32,252 nucleotides of DNA from Chara braunii (GCA_003427395.1 BFEA01000851.1:184701-216952); one strand, 5' to 3'; positions 1 to 10,164 are shown, counted from the first letter of the stretch. Translations and numbers: made by a program. Notes: generated by a model not told the origin, from the sequence alone.

Positions 1-78
<78 letters not shown>
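1..78. repeat. (CT)n microsatellite
   Basis: An essentially pure CT dinucleotide run opens the window. The same tract, again followed directly by the same unique sequence, occurs at 17854-17907 next to an assembly gap. It therefore appears to be part of the element A repeat, not local slippage, and it probably also broke the assembly upstream of this window. Confidence 0.95.
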
Positions 79-83
<5 letters not shown>

Positions 84-801
84 CTCTCCCTCTCCCTCGT
101 CTTCCTCCATTCCTTCAAACTCCTTTAGCCCTTAACGCTTTCGTCACCTCTTCCCCTCCATGGCATGTGACTAACCCCTACCCTCACCTGTTACATTGTC
201 AGGGAACGAACGGGAAGGAACTTGGTCCTCACTTGGTGGAAAGCAAGGGCAAGGGAAGGGCAGCCGGTCCCTTGTGCCACCAAGGAGGAAAGGATACGAG
301 GCTATTGGGAACATTTGTGAAAACGAAAAGGAGTGTTATTTTTGGACGAGGTCAATTTGACTCAACCATCTCCCCGACTGCATGACTAAGGTGGCTGCAT
401 GATCTGCTTGAGGGAAGTAAGGGGCTGAAACAAGGGATCATGGAAGGGCAAAGGAAACTTAGGCTTGCTAGAAGGGCCGATGTGTTGACCCCAATGGGGA
501 TCGTGCTTGGTCATCTGTATTGTGGTCTTGCGCAGGTGAGTAGCTAGGGACGATTTGGACGGGGATGAACCCACGGATGAGGACTAGGGTGGGAGATTGG
601 CAAAAGGGAAGGGATTTGGATCCGGCTTAAGCTACGGATGCGGGATGAGTTGAGGCCGACCGCTTGGGTCGATGGTTGATGCATGGACTTGGGTTGTGCG
701 GAGGTTGTATGGAATGTCTCTCCCTCATGTGCAATGCGACCCCTGAAAAGACTAAGGGCGGTCTCGGATAGGTGATGCGATGCTAGTGGCTCTTGCAAAA
801 A

Positions 802-814
802 AATATATATATAG
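802..814 (+). promoter_or_regulatory. TATA-like box in element A repeat
   Basis: An alternating AT run (AATATATATATAG) sits about 450 bp before gag. The second copy keeps it at about 18627-18641. It is the only TATA-like run in this repeat and is a plausible core promoter for the genomic RNA. No transcript data are available, so this is inference. Confidence 0.4.
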
Positions 815-967
815 CGGCTAGGGGTCCGGGCGACGCCACCTCACCCCAAGGATGTCATCGGGGCTATCCCAAGCCACTAGACTTAGTGAAAGGGTGCGTG
901 GCCCAATGGATGACGCTTGGCCTGCGTACGGAAAGATGACAAACTCTCAACGAACTCCCTGGACTGC

Positions 968-1248
968 GTGAGTATTGGAAAGAGCAATTGCCTGGTCAGA
1001 CTCAAATGGATCGAGAAAAACGTCGCGAGTGACCAAAGAGCTACCATCTTGACGCGAAAGCGGAGCTACATCCCCCAATGTAAAGCCCTCTCGCAAAAGG
1101 CCCATCCCCATCCATCTCGTAGCACTAGGTGGGGGTGCCCCAAGGACGAACGACCCGCGCCCTGAGCGTGAGCGTGGGCGGGGCGAGCCAAGTGGGACCC
1201 GCAGTGGGGTCGACCGAGGCTCGCAAAATTTTTTTTTCCCATGTGCAG
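968..1248 (+). other. Candidate leader intron before gag of element A
   Basis: GTGAGT at 968 matches a 5' splice consensus. A run of T followed by CCC and ATGTGCAG ends at 1248, which is a good polypyrimidine tract and 3' splice site. Splicing would remove 281 nt and put an ATG at 1262 close to the new junction. In the second repeat copy the donor is changed (GC to CC just before TGAGT) and the acceptor region is absent. The call rests only on the splice consensus. Confidence 0.25.
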
Positions 1249-1283
1249 GCTAGGTAAAGAAATGGCGACGGAGGAAGGGATCG

Positions 1284-2768
1284 ATGACCAGCAGAGCGGA
1301 GGGAATCAGGGCACGAATGGGAATGGGGAACGAAACGAGGGATCAACCAGGGATCGAGTCAGCCAAACTGGAGGGGACCCGAAAAGACGGAAAGGACTCC
1401 TCAATTGGAGAAAGCTCGGGGAAAGCTGGGGGTAGCAAAAGGGGACCTCAAACCAGTCATAAACTGGCAGAGATAGAGAAGCGGACCGCGGAATTTAAGG
1501 CAAGACTTATCGAGCAGATGATGGCCGGGGATGAGGAGGACCTCCAGGACGCAGGGTCACGAGAGGGACGTAGGGCCGGTAAGGACGAGGCGAGGTATGA
1601 GGGGAAGGATGATAGTCACAAAGGAACGCCTAGCAAGAAGGGGAAGGACAAGAGCGACCCCCCGACAGAAGGAACGGAAAACGCTATGACCCCACCCGCC
1701 ATTGACAGTGGCACTAGCAGACTACCCGCCACGCCGAAAGTAACAAGGGCGTGTGACGGACTCTGGAGCCTTAGGGAGAGAGTGCTAGGATGGTTCGACC
1801 CAGAAGGAACACCGGAAACCAGGGAGAAGCAGAGGGAAAGCAAGGAAGGGGAAGGAGCCAGTGCAGTCGGGGAAGCGGGTGGCTCCGAAGACGGTCTCAA
1901 GAAAGTAGTCGCCACCCTCAACAGGACACTGAACAAGAACCAGAGGTATCTCGCAGATCCAAAAAAGAAACTCACGTTCGATGGGGCCAACATTACGGAG
2001 TTTCTAATAGACTATGAGAACCTAGCAGCCCTACTGAAATGGATGGAAGAGGAAAAGATGGAGCACCTAGGACAGCACGTATCGCTAAGTTTGGGAAGGG
2101 ACATTATCGCCATCGTTGCCTCCAGTGGATCCTGGAAAGAGACCAGGAATGAGATGATGAGGAAATACCTGAAGGCAGAATAAATGGCAGTGGAGGCAGA
2201 ATTAGCCGCAGTCCATAGGAAAAACTATGCGACCTACAACGATTTCCTGAGGGCGTTTACGTTAGTGGCTGTGCGAATTCCCGGGGTAAGGGACCGTATA
2301 ATGAATAAATACTTCCTCAGGCAGTTCTCCGAGTTTGATAAGGATAAGATTTTGTCAGCATACCAGCAGACCAGAAAGTTCGAATACACGAGAGATGTGG
2401 ATTTCAGCACCGTAACAGACCTGGCGGAAAAGACAGTGGTTACCGAGACGCTAGCCCTACTTAAGGAAGGGGAGGTCATAGATCTGACCGGGAAGACAGG
2501 GGATAAGGTCAAGAAGGGGATAGAGAGCCTGCATGAACGGGTGCACGGGGTTGATAGCAAGATGGACAGAATGGAAAATGCGTTGTTAGTAATGCAGGCG
2601 CAAGTGTCCAGACCCGCCCTCCCGCCCCAAGAGGCCGTGGTTCCGGCAGCTGTAGCAAACCGGGGGTTTGGCAGGAGGGACCCGGCCAACGAACAATGCA
2701 AGTATTGCACCATGATCGGGCATTTCGTACGGGCCTGTCCGAGACTCAATCACGATATCGAGCGGTAG
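1284..2768 (+). pseudogene. gag: Element A gag (capsid/nucleocapsid), with in-frame stop
   Basis: Gag would form the virus-like particle and package the element RNA. One frame runs from ATG 1284 to TAG 2766-2768 and is broken once by TAA at 2181-2183. The N-terminal 200 or so residues are charged and low in complexity. A capsid-like part follows (YNDFLRAF, IMNKYFLRQF, YQQTRKFEYT). A C-terminal zinc knuckle is read at 2697-2738: CKYC, GH, then C, with C-x2-C-x4-H-x4-C spacing. An earlier ATG at 1262 lies in another frame, so the original start may have been shifted by an indel. Identification as Gag is firm from the knuckle and the position before protease; the family assignment of the capsid part is inference. 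Confidence 0.8.
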
Positions 2769-3371
2769 AGGTGCAGTAGGTCCCTCAAAGGCGAGATCCT
2801 TGGACCCACGGGGCAGCGTGTCAATTGGAACTCGCCAGGAGGGCTGCGGCGAGCCGTCATTCTCCTGAACAACCTATAAATAACTGCCATAGAAGCAGAG
2901 CCGATAGCCGAGATTGTCTGGGACCAGCCAGGGGGACGGGGACCACAGGCCAATTTTATCCTAGAAGGCAATGCCCAGGATAGGGTGAATATCACCACTC
3001 GCCGAGCTGGCGCAGAAAAGAAGCTTGTTCAAGATACAGTAATGGAAGAACTCGCAGGGACTAGCACGGGCCAGCAAGAGACCGAAGCCGGGGATCAAGA
3101 GAAGGTCTATGGGAAGCCAAGGGAGGAGGAACCGGTAGACAAGGCTACGGCGGCGAAAAAGAAGTTCAGGTATCAAATTCCAATCCTGACTTCACCAGAA
3201 ATCGATGGCACTTTAAGTAAGCTACTGGGTACCATGGTATCGGTATCTTTTCAGACCATGCTGCAAGCCAGCCCGAGGCTGCTTAAAGGACTTAGGCAGT
3301 TGCTAACGCGTAAGCGCGTAGAGGTAGAGGAGGCCACGGAACTGCAAGAGCAAGACACGAAAGAGGCCGAG
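2769..3371 (+). pseudogene. Element A gag-pro linker region
   Basis: The same frame continues beyond the gag stop, broken by a TAA near 2877, and runs open from 2985 until mitochondrial-type sequence begins at 3372. It encodes a hydrophilic stretch with the segment FRYQIPILTSPEIDGTLSKL, followed by a helical part rich in Leu, Arg and Glu. A conserved block of this kind precedes the protease in some Ty3-type polyproteins. The frame is cut just after QDTKEAEG. The protease itself lies 7.8 kb downstream, after the insert, so this is the left half of a split coding region. Confidence 0.6.
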
Positions 3372-3419
3372 GGAGCCTAAATCGACGGACTTGGACCGCG
3401 AAACCAAGCACGTGCCTTA

Positions 3420-3492
3420 TGGGTATAGCAGGATTTGAACCTGCGACCATTAGGTTAAAAGCCCAATGCTCTACCAACTAAGCTATACACCC
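3420..3492 (-). tRNA. trnK(UUU): tRNA-Lys(UUU), mitochondrial type
   Basis: Read on the minus strand from 3492: acceptor GGGTGTA pairs with TATACCC (one G-U). The D arm is AGCTTAGTTGGTAGAGC. The anticodon arm TTGGGCTTTTAACCTAA carries anticodon TTT, and the T arm is GCAGGTTCAAATCCTGC. The discriminator base is A. The cloverleaf is complete with no mismatch that would disable it. The sequence resembles plant mitochondrial trnK, which fits the other mitochondrial fragments in the same block. It was presumably carried in with organelle DNA. Expression in the nucleus is not implied. Confidence 0.9.
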
Positions 3493-3513
3493 AGAATCCA
3501 GGCCAAGGTGCCT

Positions 3514-4372
3514 CTACGAGGAGGAAACATCACCGAAGTATCCCGAAGTGAAGCGCCACACACACACTCATCCATGACAGCCTAAAGACAAGATTTGAAG
3601 CAATCTATGAGGAGGAAACATCTCCGAAGTATCCCGAAGTGAAGCGCCACACACACACTCATCAAGAACAGCATAAAGACAAGATTTGAAGCATCCTACG
3701 AGGAGGAAACATCACCGAAGTATCCCGAAGTGAAGCGCCACACACACACTCATCAAGGACAGCATAAAGACAAGATTTGAAACATCCTACGAGGAGGAAA
3801 CATCACCGAAGTATCCCCAAGTGAAGCGCCACACACACACCCATCAAGGACCGCATAAAGGTAAGATTTGAAGCATCCTAGGGGGAGGAAACACCACGGA
3901 ACTTTCACAAGGTGAATCGCAACCCATCCAGGCTCCCAATTCAGTGAAAACTCAAAGTTTGAAGCATCAACACCAAGGGAAACATCACAGAACTTTCAGA
4001 AGGTGAATCGCAACTCATCCAGGCTCCCAATTCAGTGAAAAATCAAAGTTTGAAGCATCAACGCCAAAGGAAACATCACGGAACTTTCACAAGGTGAATC
4101 GCAATTCAACCAAGCTCCCAAATCAGTGAAAACTCAAAGTTTGAAGCATCAACACCAAGGGAAACATCACGGAACTTTCACAAGGTGAATCGCAACTCAT
4201 CCAGGCTCNACGGAACTTTCACAAGGTGAATCGCAACTCATCCAGGCTCCCAAATCAGTGAAAACTCAAAGTTTGAAGCAATCTATGAAGGGGAAACTTC
4301 ACGGAACTACCGCAAGGTGAATCGCAAGTTACCCAAGCCCCCAAATTAGTGAAAATCGCAGTTTTGACAAAA
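3514..4372. repeat. 91-bp tandem satellite, about nine units in two subfamilies
   Basis: Unit starts at 3514, 3605, 3696, 3787 and 3878 are exactly 91 bp apart. The second set, read from its GAAACA motif at 3888, 3979, 4070 and 4161, keeps the same 91-bp period. Subfamily 1 has CATCACCGAAGTATCCCGAA and a CACACACAC run; subfamily 2 has CACGGAACTTTCACAAGG and CAAAGTTTGAAGCATC. An N at 4209 is flanked by two identical 40-bp copies and adds 41 bp of probable assembly artefact. No coding frame runs through it. Confidence 0.95.
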
Positions 4373-4415
4373 GGGGGAGGCGGAGGAGGAGGAGAGGGAG
4401 AAAGAGAAGAAAGGG

Positions 4416-4448
<33 letters not shown>

Positions 4449-4554
4449 AGGGGAAGAAGAGGAAGAAAGAAGAAGGAGAGAAGAAGGAGAAGAGGAGGAA
4501 GAAGAAGAAGAAGGAGAAGAAGAAGAAGAAGAAGAGGAAAAAGAAAAAGAAGAA

Positions 4555-4586
<32 letters not shown>

Positions 4587-4592
4587 AGGAGG
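4373..4592. repeat. Purine-only GAA/GAG/GGA microsatellite
   Basis: About 220 bp of almost pure purine on the plus strand, mainly GAA with GGA and GAG interruptions. Long Lys/Glu or Ser/Leu frames here are artefacts of the repeat. Such mirror-like purine tracts can form triplex (H-DNA) in principle; nothing here shows that they do. Confidence 0.95.
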
Positions 4593-5010
4593 CCTTCTTC
4601 CTCCTTCACTCACCTCTTGCTGATATCTAGGCAGTGGAGTCCCAATGCTTGGTCCTAGCCTCCTGAGTATGGTTTTTCCTCTCTCCCAAGCTCTCTCCTC
4701 CTTCCCTCACACCTTTCCTTTGGCTATGGCAGGTTCCTACTTCTAAGGTTGTGGAGTCCTTCCCTCTAGAAGGGCTACGGGGACCCCTTTCAGCCTCTCT
4801 TCCTATTCCACAACCTGAGGGCTATGACGGACCACTCTCCTTGCTTCCTCCTAGCCTCTAGGTCACCTTTCTCAGCCTTACCACCATAGCCAAGCTGCAG
4901 GCTAGCTCCGGCTCTCACTTCCTTGCTCTATCTCACTAGTACTCACTCACGGACTCATTTGGGCAGCATGGGCACCTCTCATGCTCAAATGAGAGTTGCG
5001 GCCTACACCT
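4593..5010. other. No gene recognised; pyrimidine-rich spacer
   Basis: The sequence is CT-rich with several short repeats of the kind CCTAGCCTC and CTCTCCTCC. Open frames are short on both strands and show no motif I know. I see no splice-bounded exon, tRNA or LTR end. Confidence 0.6.
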
Positions 5011-5018
5011 CCAGCTTA

Positions 5019-5736
5019 TATAGGCTGGAACAGGTGCACCGCCCAACCTCTAGGCCCCTCCAAGTGCCTCTAGGTGGAGCGAGGTACCCCCAAGGGCCAA
5101 ATTTCCAGTTTTGGCCTACCTGGAGGTACCTGGCCCTCATTTTGGCCAGGTACATGCAGTCCGAGAGGCTGGTACCTTCTCGGACTACCCCTTGGCCTAC
5201 CCGAGCCTCTTTTCTTTTCAAAAGGTGCTGCCTGTTGGGTACCACTACCCCAAAATGCAGCCTTTACCAAAATTTGAGGGCCTAGAGGCCCATTTTTCGT
5301 TTTTTCCTAATCTAGGCCTCTTGAGAGTAGGCCGTTGTATTTTTCCAAGTGGCGGCACAGATCTCAGCCTTGGATTTGGCTGAGATCTATGGTTCTCATC
5401 AATCCGAGTTACTCCAAGCTCCCCTTGCTCCAAATTTGAGTCCTTTGCCCCAATTTTCAATTTTTTTGATGTTCCTGGCCCAAACCTTGGGCCAAATTCA
5501 CAATTTTGTCTTGTCCCTCTCTTTGTTTTGCCTCCATTTTGCTGCCAACTCATTCTGGAGCTAGCCGTTTTGTGTCAGCCCACAAAAAACGGCTAGATCT
5601 CCTCCTCCGCAAGATCAAATCTCAGATCTAAGGCCCAAAAATGAGCCGGCCAACTCACATCAACATTTTTCTTTATTTTTGTTGCTTAAATTCAGATATT
5701 GCAGAGATAATGCCCCAAGGACCTTATCTCTGCAAT
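5019..5736. repeat. Cluster of short perfect inverted repeats (hairpins), one around a TATA box
   Basis: At least six strong inverted repeats lie within 720 bp. These are CCAGCTTATATAGGCTGG near 5020, which embeds a TATA motif; GTACCTGGCC 5126-5135 with 5144-5153; AGTCCGAGA 5158-5166 with 5178-5186; AGATCTCAGCC 5359-5369 with 5378-5388; CTAGCCGTTTTGTG 5561-5574 with 5581-5596; and ATTGCAGAGATAA 5698-5710 with 5724-5736. Stems are 9-14 bp with loops of 6-13 nt. The style resembles the hairpin-rich U3 of the element B LTR, so this may be part of an unrecognised LTR; no TG...CA boundary was found. Confidence 0.8.
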
Positions 5737-6600
5737 CCGGACTGCACTCCTAGGATCTAGGAGGGATGAGGTCATCATTGGGACTTGCCTATCCCTACTG
5801 CTGCAGTTCCAACCTGGCGGCACATTTTCCTCCACTCCTTCCTCCTCCTTTGTCTCATTCTCCCCTTTTTTCTCCCATTTTTTCTCCCTCTTCTTTTATT
5901 GCTGTAGGGCCAAGTGTCCAACAACTATTTCTCCTCTTTCTGGCTGTTGGACTTCACCCAAGGTCTGTTTTTGTAGCCGGTACCTGGCCGTTGCACTTTG
6001 GACTGCAGTAGCGGCATCCCCAAGGCCAAAGGGGGCTCCTTTTTGCTGTCGCCGCTTCCCGTTTGGGACCCCCTTGCTCTGATTTTCTCCGACCAGCCTT
6101 TTTTCCACGTGGAGCCCTCGAAACTTCGTTTTTCTTGGCCTGGCCGATCTGGGATACTCGGACTGCTGGCCGGCCCCCTCATTACCACTATCCCCTCCTC
6201 TTTTTTCCCCTCGGCACCTCCTGCCGGCGCTTGTCGCGGCGGTACTCATCATTTTCATCCGGACCCCTGGCCCGGATGGTCCCGTCCTCCTGATGTTATG
6301 TTAGTTTATTTTTATCGTTGTCGTTGCATTGGATCTAGGATCCCCCTGGGTCGCCCCAGGTGCCCTCCGTCTTTCCCGTCACATGTTCGTCGCACCCCCC
6401 CCATTCCGTTGACAATTTCTGTCAGCGCCCGACTTCTCCTCCTTTTCTTACCACTCCTAGTCACCCCGAGTGACAACCCGCTCGCGCGCGTCTCTCTGTC
6501 GGGCCGGTTGCCAACTATCTTGCCGACGGCTCCGACCTCCGGCCCCCGTCCGCGGATCCCGACGCTTTATCCCATCGATACCCGCCCAACTAGTGGTTCT
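5737..6600. other. No gene recognised
   Basis: CT-rich, GC-variable DNA with an open frame of about 250 codons on the plus strand (5998-6750). Its residue composition (Pro, Ser, Leu, Arg) follows the base composition, and I find no domain motif or splice context. I treat it as non-coding. Confidence 0.5.
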
Positions 6601-6619
6601 GCTGGCGCCTCCATCCTAT

Positions 6620-6840
6620 CTAGTCCCACATGGTTCCTGGCGCTTTGGTCCACCCAAGCTTTGTCTATCCCTTGGTCTTACACGGTTCCTGGTACTTCGC
6701 CCTGTCGATATCACGCCGTCCCTTGGTCTCGCGTGGTCCCCGACGCCTAGTCCCGCCGGCACTGCACTTCTTCTTAGTTCCTAGTGGTCCTGACACTTTG
6801 TCCTGCCTGTGCCATGTCTTCCCTTGGTGCTCCTGGCGTC
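6620..6840. repeat. Degenerate minisatellite, about 53-bp period, four units
   Basis: The motif C(A/G)(T/C)GGTTCCTGG and its variants recurs near 6627, 6679, 6732 and 6784. Each is followed by CCCTTGGTCT-like or CTTAGTTCCT-like blocks. Units differ considerably, so the array is old. Confidence 0.55.
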
Positions 6841-7430
6841 CTTCCGCCTTACGGTGATCTCCGCTCCCCATTCCCCCTTGCATCCCACACGCTGTTCCCC
6901 TTCGGATGCCGGTTCCCACCTAACCTGCGATCTCCTTGGCCTCCCTGCCGCCGCGTCGTGCCGGCGCCTTGCGCCCTGTCCCTTCCTTCTTTCCTTCCTC
7001 CCTTTGTTGCGCACCCCCTGTGCTACTACCGACTTCCCGGCGGCCCTTCTCCGTCCTTGGGAAAGGAGTCGCTCCTGCTATTCTCTCACATTCCTTTGCC
7101 GCTTCCGTCTTAGACAATTCCTCTTTAGTTTTGGCGGTCTTGACGACTCCGGACAGCTTCTAACCTCCCACTGTCTGTACTCACGCTTTCGGTCTTTCCA
7201 ACATTTCTGCCTCCGATTTTCTTTGTCGTGCACAAATTGGTCAAATACAATCTCTCGAGTGACGGGAAATCATTCGGGACTCACCAGTCCCAACATATTC
7301 CCCCCACTCATTCGCGATGTCCTCATCGCGCACCGATCCATGGTCAGTAGGAATTTTGGAGTGATAGACAATCAGAGAAGAGGAATGGGGTGGGATGAGT
7401 AGTTAGCTTGCCAGGGTTCTTTTTGTCTTT
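6841..7430. other. No gene recognised
   Basis: CT-rich DNA. A short inverted motif (GCGATG TCCT CATCGC) preceded by CCCCCCACTC is seen near 7302-7332; a close variant (ACGCGATG TCCC CATCGCGC) recurs near 8495-8515. The shared motif hints at two copies of one dispersed repeat. Confidence 0.4.
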
Positions 7431-7454
7431 CCCACTCTTTTCTCGGGTCCTTCT

Positions 7455-7949
7455 TTAAGTTTCCGCCCTTGGGGCGGGGGAGGGTATGGAGGGGTCAAGA
7501 TTTTGTTTCGGGTTTCCTTTGAATTGCGTAACGTCCCCAAGCTCAATAATGTCTTTGTAACGAGCGCGTGACACTCTCTGTGCATCAACGTCCGTCTCAC
7601 AACTGTATCTCTTTCTCATTGGAATTCCCAGATACCCAAGAGCTTCCCAACAACCTCCGGTATCGTCCCACAAAAGAAAGGACGACGAGCCCATCACCCT
7701 CCCCAGGGACTGCGGTAAGAGGAAGATTTTGGTGGCGAATGCCATAAGGATCATTCGCCATGGCTTCCTCCAGGTGCGAGCTAGCAACACGTCAAGGAGC
7801 TTAAGCAGCTTGATGTATTGCTCCTTATCAAGTTGACTAGCATCGCCCCTTGGAGGGGTCTGACCACAGACATGTCCTGCAGCTAGTTTTTCATTGTACG
7901 TTATTTCTCGCTCTCGACAATGTCTTGAAGGCTGCATTCGTAATCTCAA
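7455..7949 (-). CDS. Hypothetical open frame of 164 codons, doubtful
   Basis: An open frame on the minus strand whose amino-acid composition is less skewed than its surroundings, with a helical stretch (KEQYIKLLKLLDVLLARTWRK) and a Trp/Gly-containing segment (WDDTGGCWEALGYLGIP). I do not recognise a family. No upstream promoter or splice signal decides whether it is real. It sits in the unassigned interior of the foreign block and lies between the two copies of the GCGATG/CATCGC motif, so it may be a piece of an unrecognised mobile element. Confidence 0.2.
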   Translation of the reverse strand: MRLRMQPSRHCREREITYNEKLAAGHVCGQTPPRGDASQLDKEQYIKLLKLLDVLLARTWRKPWRMILMAFATKIFLLPQSLGRVMGSSSFLLWDDTGGCWEALGYLGIPMRKRYSCETDVDAQRVSRARYKDIIELGDVTQFKGNPKQNLDPSIPSPAPRAET

Positions 7950-9359
7950 ATCTATCTTCCCATTTCATTGAGAAAACATTCTCGAGCAAAGATCATTTTG
8001 GCTTTGTCTCATTCATTACTCTTAGGACATCCACTCATTTTCAATTTAATTTTTCCTCTCCCCGAAGCTCAGACATAGCCAAATCCACATGCATCCTTCC
8101 CGGGTCATTCCTCCCGGCCTTTTTCAGGTCCTGCCAATTCCGCATGCGTATCACCTTCTGCCCTTTCTTGCCCTTTACTTAATTGGCTCTTCATGTGCAA
8201 TGCTTGGTTCACCCCTTTTCCACTTCCCATCTTTTCAAGCTTATACGAGCCGATTACACAGCCAACTCTCAGCCTGTCAGTTTCGGTTCATACCTTGTCA
8301 CTTGCTCAAGTCCTTTCTGCACTGGCGTCCTGCCAGACCCCCTTTTCTCAGGCCTATACAAGGTCAATTACAATTTTTTTCTGTTCCGGTCATCTTGACA
8401 GGCCCCCTTTTTTCCATGCCCATGCAAAGTCAATTACAAGTCTTGTTTTCCTGCGTATTCATTGGTAGATGGCACACCTTCCCTTCACTCAAAACGCGAT
8501 GTCCCCATCGCGCGATTGGTTCTCACTCGGAGGTACGCAGACCTTTGGCCCACCAACCGCAAGTCAAGGACACAAGCCCATCCGCTTCAGAAAAGGAAGA
8601 GTGACCAGTTTCTCCCCAGCGGACGATGCCTCATCCTTCTACCCGGTCTGACCTTTCTTCTCTTACGTGGTGAGCACCAGTACCAAGGTCCCTCCTCGCG
8701 TCTGCTAGGCAGGTCCAATCCAAGCCTCTCAGGGTCTCGTCTAGCCATAAGAGCGTTCCTCGCGAATCGTTCCTCCCGAGTGGTGATTTTCTGGATTCCG
8801 GCCTCTTCCTTTCAAGAGAGTTGGGCTCTCGATCAGTTACGAAGACCTCGCAATTAGTCCCGAAACGGTTGTAATGTTCCGGCAGGGCAGTGTCAATGCC
8901 CCGTGGTGGTGGCGGACTCCACCCGGTACCTCGCCCAGCCTCTCCCCTTGGACAATGCCGCCCAACTTAGCGCAGCCTGCCATGGTCCGACCCAAACGGC
9001 CATGCCACCCCTCTATGACATGGTGTGTGGTTGGAGAGTAGCAAAATAGACTAGATGAGAATGACTTTCCTACCCATTTGGCTCTCTCGCCCTTTGACGT
9101 TTAGGCGTTCAACAAGAGGCGCAATTGGAACTCCCCGACTAGAGCTCATTGTCGGAGGTGGTTCCGGACGTCCCGTGGTGGGTGCCGTAGTCCTTTAACC
9201 CTCATCCTCTTACAAGAGGAACAGGTCGCGCTGAGACTTTTTCCCTTAAGGAGATAGAGGTCTTTGGGGTCGCGGTGCATGCGCCGGTATCCCCCTCTTG
9301 TTGAGGCCAAAGACTAGAAGAAAAGAGAAATTTCATTTCAAAGCTCTTTCCAAGTCCAT
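7950..9359. other. No gene recognised
   Basis: CT-rich DNA with overlapping open frames of 70-170 codons on the plus strand that share no known motif. A phrase of the type CAGGCC(C)CCTTTTTTC...AAGTCAATTACAA is repeated near 8345-8380 and 8398-8440. I found no tRNA, LTR end or splice-bounded exon. Confidence 0.45.
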
Positions 9360-9610
9360 GTCCAGTTGCCTAGGGTCCCCTGTTTATGCAATGCCTTTTC
9401 CAATGCTCAATTCAATTTCGATGCTCAGTCTTATTCCCAGGCTCAATCTCAGTCCAGTGCTCATTCTCAGTCCAATGCTCAATGCAATATCCCTTCCACG
9501 GCTGAGTCCAATATCTCTTCCAATGTCTTTTCCAAGGCTCAGCTCTTCCAATCTCTTTTCCCAAGTTCTGCTCTTCCAATTCCATGCATCACAAGCAGCC
9601 ATGCAAGGGG
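9360..9610. repeat. Short imperfect tandem repeat, (T)CCAATGCTCA/TCAGTCC-like
   Basis: Phrases such as CCAATGCTCA, CGATGCTCAG, CCAGTGCTCA, CCAAGGCTCA and CCAATGTCTT follow each other every 12-36 bp. The open frames here, rich in Ser/Leu or Gln/Asn/Ser, are products of the repeat. Confidence 0.75.
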
Positions 9611-9656
9611 ACCCCAGTGCCAATTCCAAAGAATGACCCTTATCAGGGGTCATTCC

Positions 9657-9810
9657 GAACAACCTGGTTAGGGTCGCTCTTTCCATTTCCAAGTCGAACA
9701 GCCTAGTTAGGCCATTCTTATTCATTGCAATCGGAGAGCCTGGTTAGGACTATCCTTATCCATTTCAATTGAGCAGCCTGGTTAGGGCCATCCTTGTCCA
9801 TTGCAATGTT
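9657..9810. repeat. Tandem repeat of 38-39 bp, four units
   Basis: Units begin with GAACAACCTGGTTAGG, GAACAGCCTAGTTAGG, GAGAGCCTGGTTAGG and GAGCAGCCTGGTTAGG near 9657, 9696, 9734 and 9772. Each ends in a CCATTTCAA or CATTGCAAT phrase. Confidence 0.85.
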
Positions 9811-10164
9811 AGCGCCCGAGGGGGTGGGCCTCGAGGGCACGGATCCTATCTCGTCTCGGGGGTTAGAGGGCGGCCATCGTCTTAGGTTTTTACGCATGCT
9901 TCTTCCTTTTCCTCATGTCTTTTGTCATTCTCACATCCATCCATACATCCGACTTAGCGTCTAGTACTCAAGTTGAGGCTCGCGGCCCCAAGCAGCACTA
10001 GCCCGCCCGACCGTTCAACCATTGCAAGGGGTGTTGCATCATTTCAATGTTCTCCTGCCACTTTTCTGACTTCTCATATGCTTCTCAATGCTCTGGGATT
10101 GCCTGGGGTAGGTTGGATTAGGCTCCTAGGGGAGAGGGTGCCTCTCTACCCATAGGTCCCCTAA
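9811..10164. other. No gene recognised
   Basis: GC-moderate spacer between the tandem repeats and the AT-rich mitochondrial-type DNA. Composition changes sharply near 10165-10185, which I take as the left edge of the right-hand mitochondrial fragment. Confidence 0.5.

Larger units (their letters stand above)
1..1223 (+). mobile_element. Element A 5' LTR/leader, right-hand part (repeat copy 1)
   Basis: This stretch is repeated at 17854-19050 with about 42 base differences by eye over roughly 1.1 kb (near 4%) plus a few small indels; both copies end at the bases GAGGCTCG. It holds a TATA-like tract near 802-814 and no protein I recognise. Copy 1 leads into gag while copy 2 follows the element's polypurine tract and a gap, which is the arrangement expected of a pair of LTRs. 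An alternative is that it is a long 5' leader and copy 2 belongs to a second A element whose body is lost. No start or end of an LTR with TG...CA can be fixed here. Confidence 0.6.

Noticed and set aside
3420-3492. Primer binding site or tRNA priming element A
   Set aside because: It is a full tRNA on the minus strand inside the foreign block, not an 8-18 nt complement next to an LTR.
3514-4372. CRISPR-like array
   Set aside because: Units are contiguous 91-bp tandem repeats without unique spacers, in eukaryotic DNA.
4329-4630. Long Lys/Glu, Ser and Leu open frames on both strands
   Set aside because: They are translations of the GAA/GAG microsatellite and have no other content.
5998-6750. 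Plus-strand open frame of 250 codons
   Set aside because: Pro/Ser/Arg/Leu composition mirrors the CT-rich DNA; no motif, and the frame enters a degenerate minisatellite.
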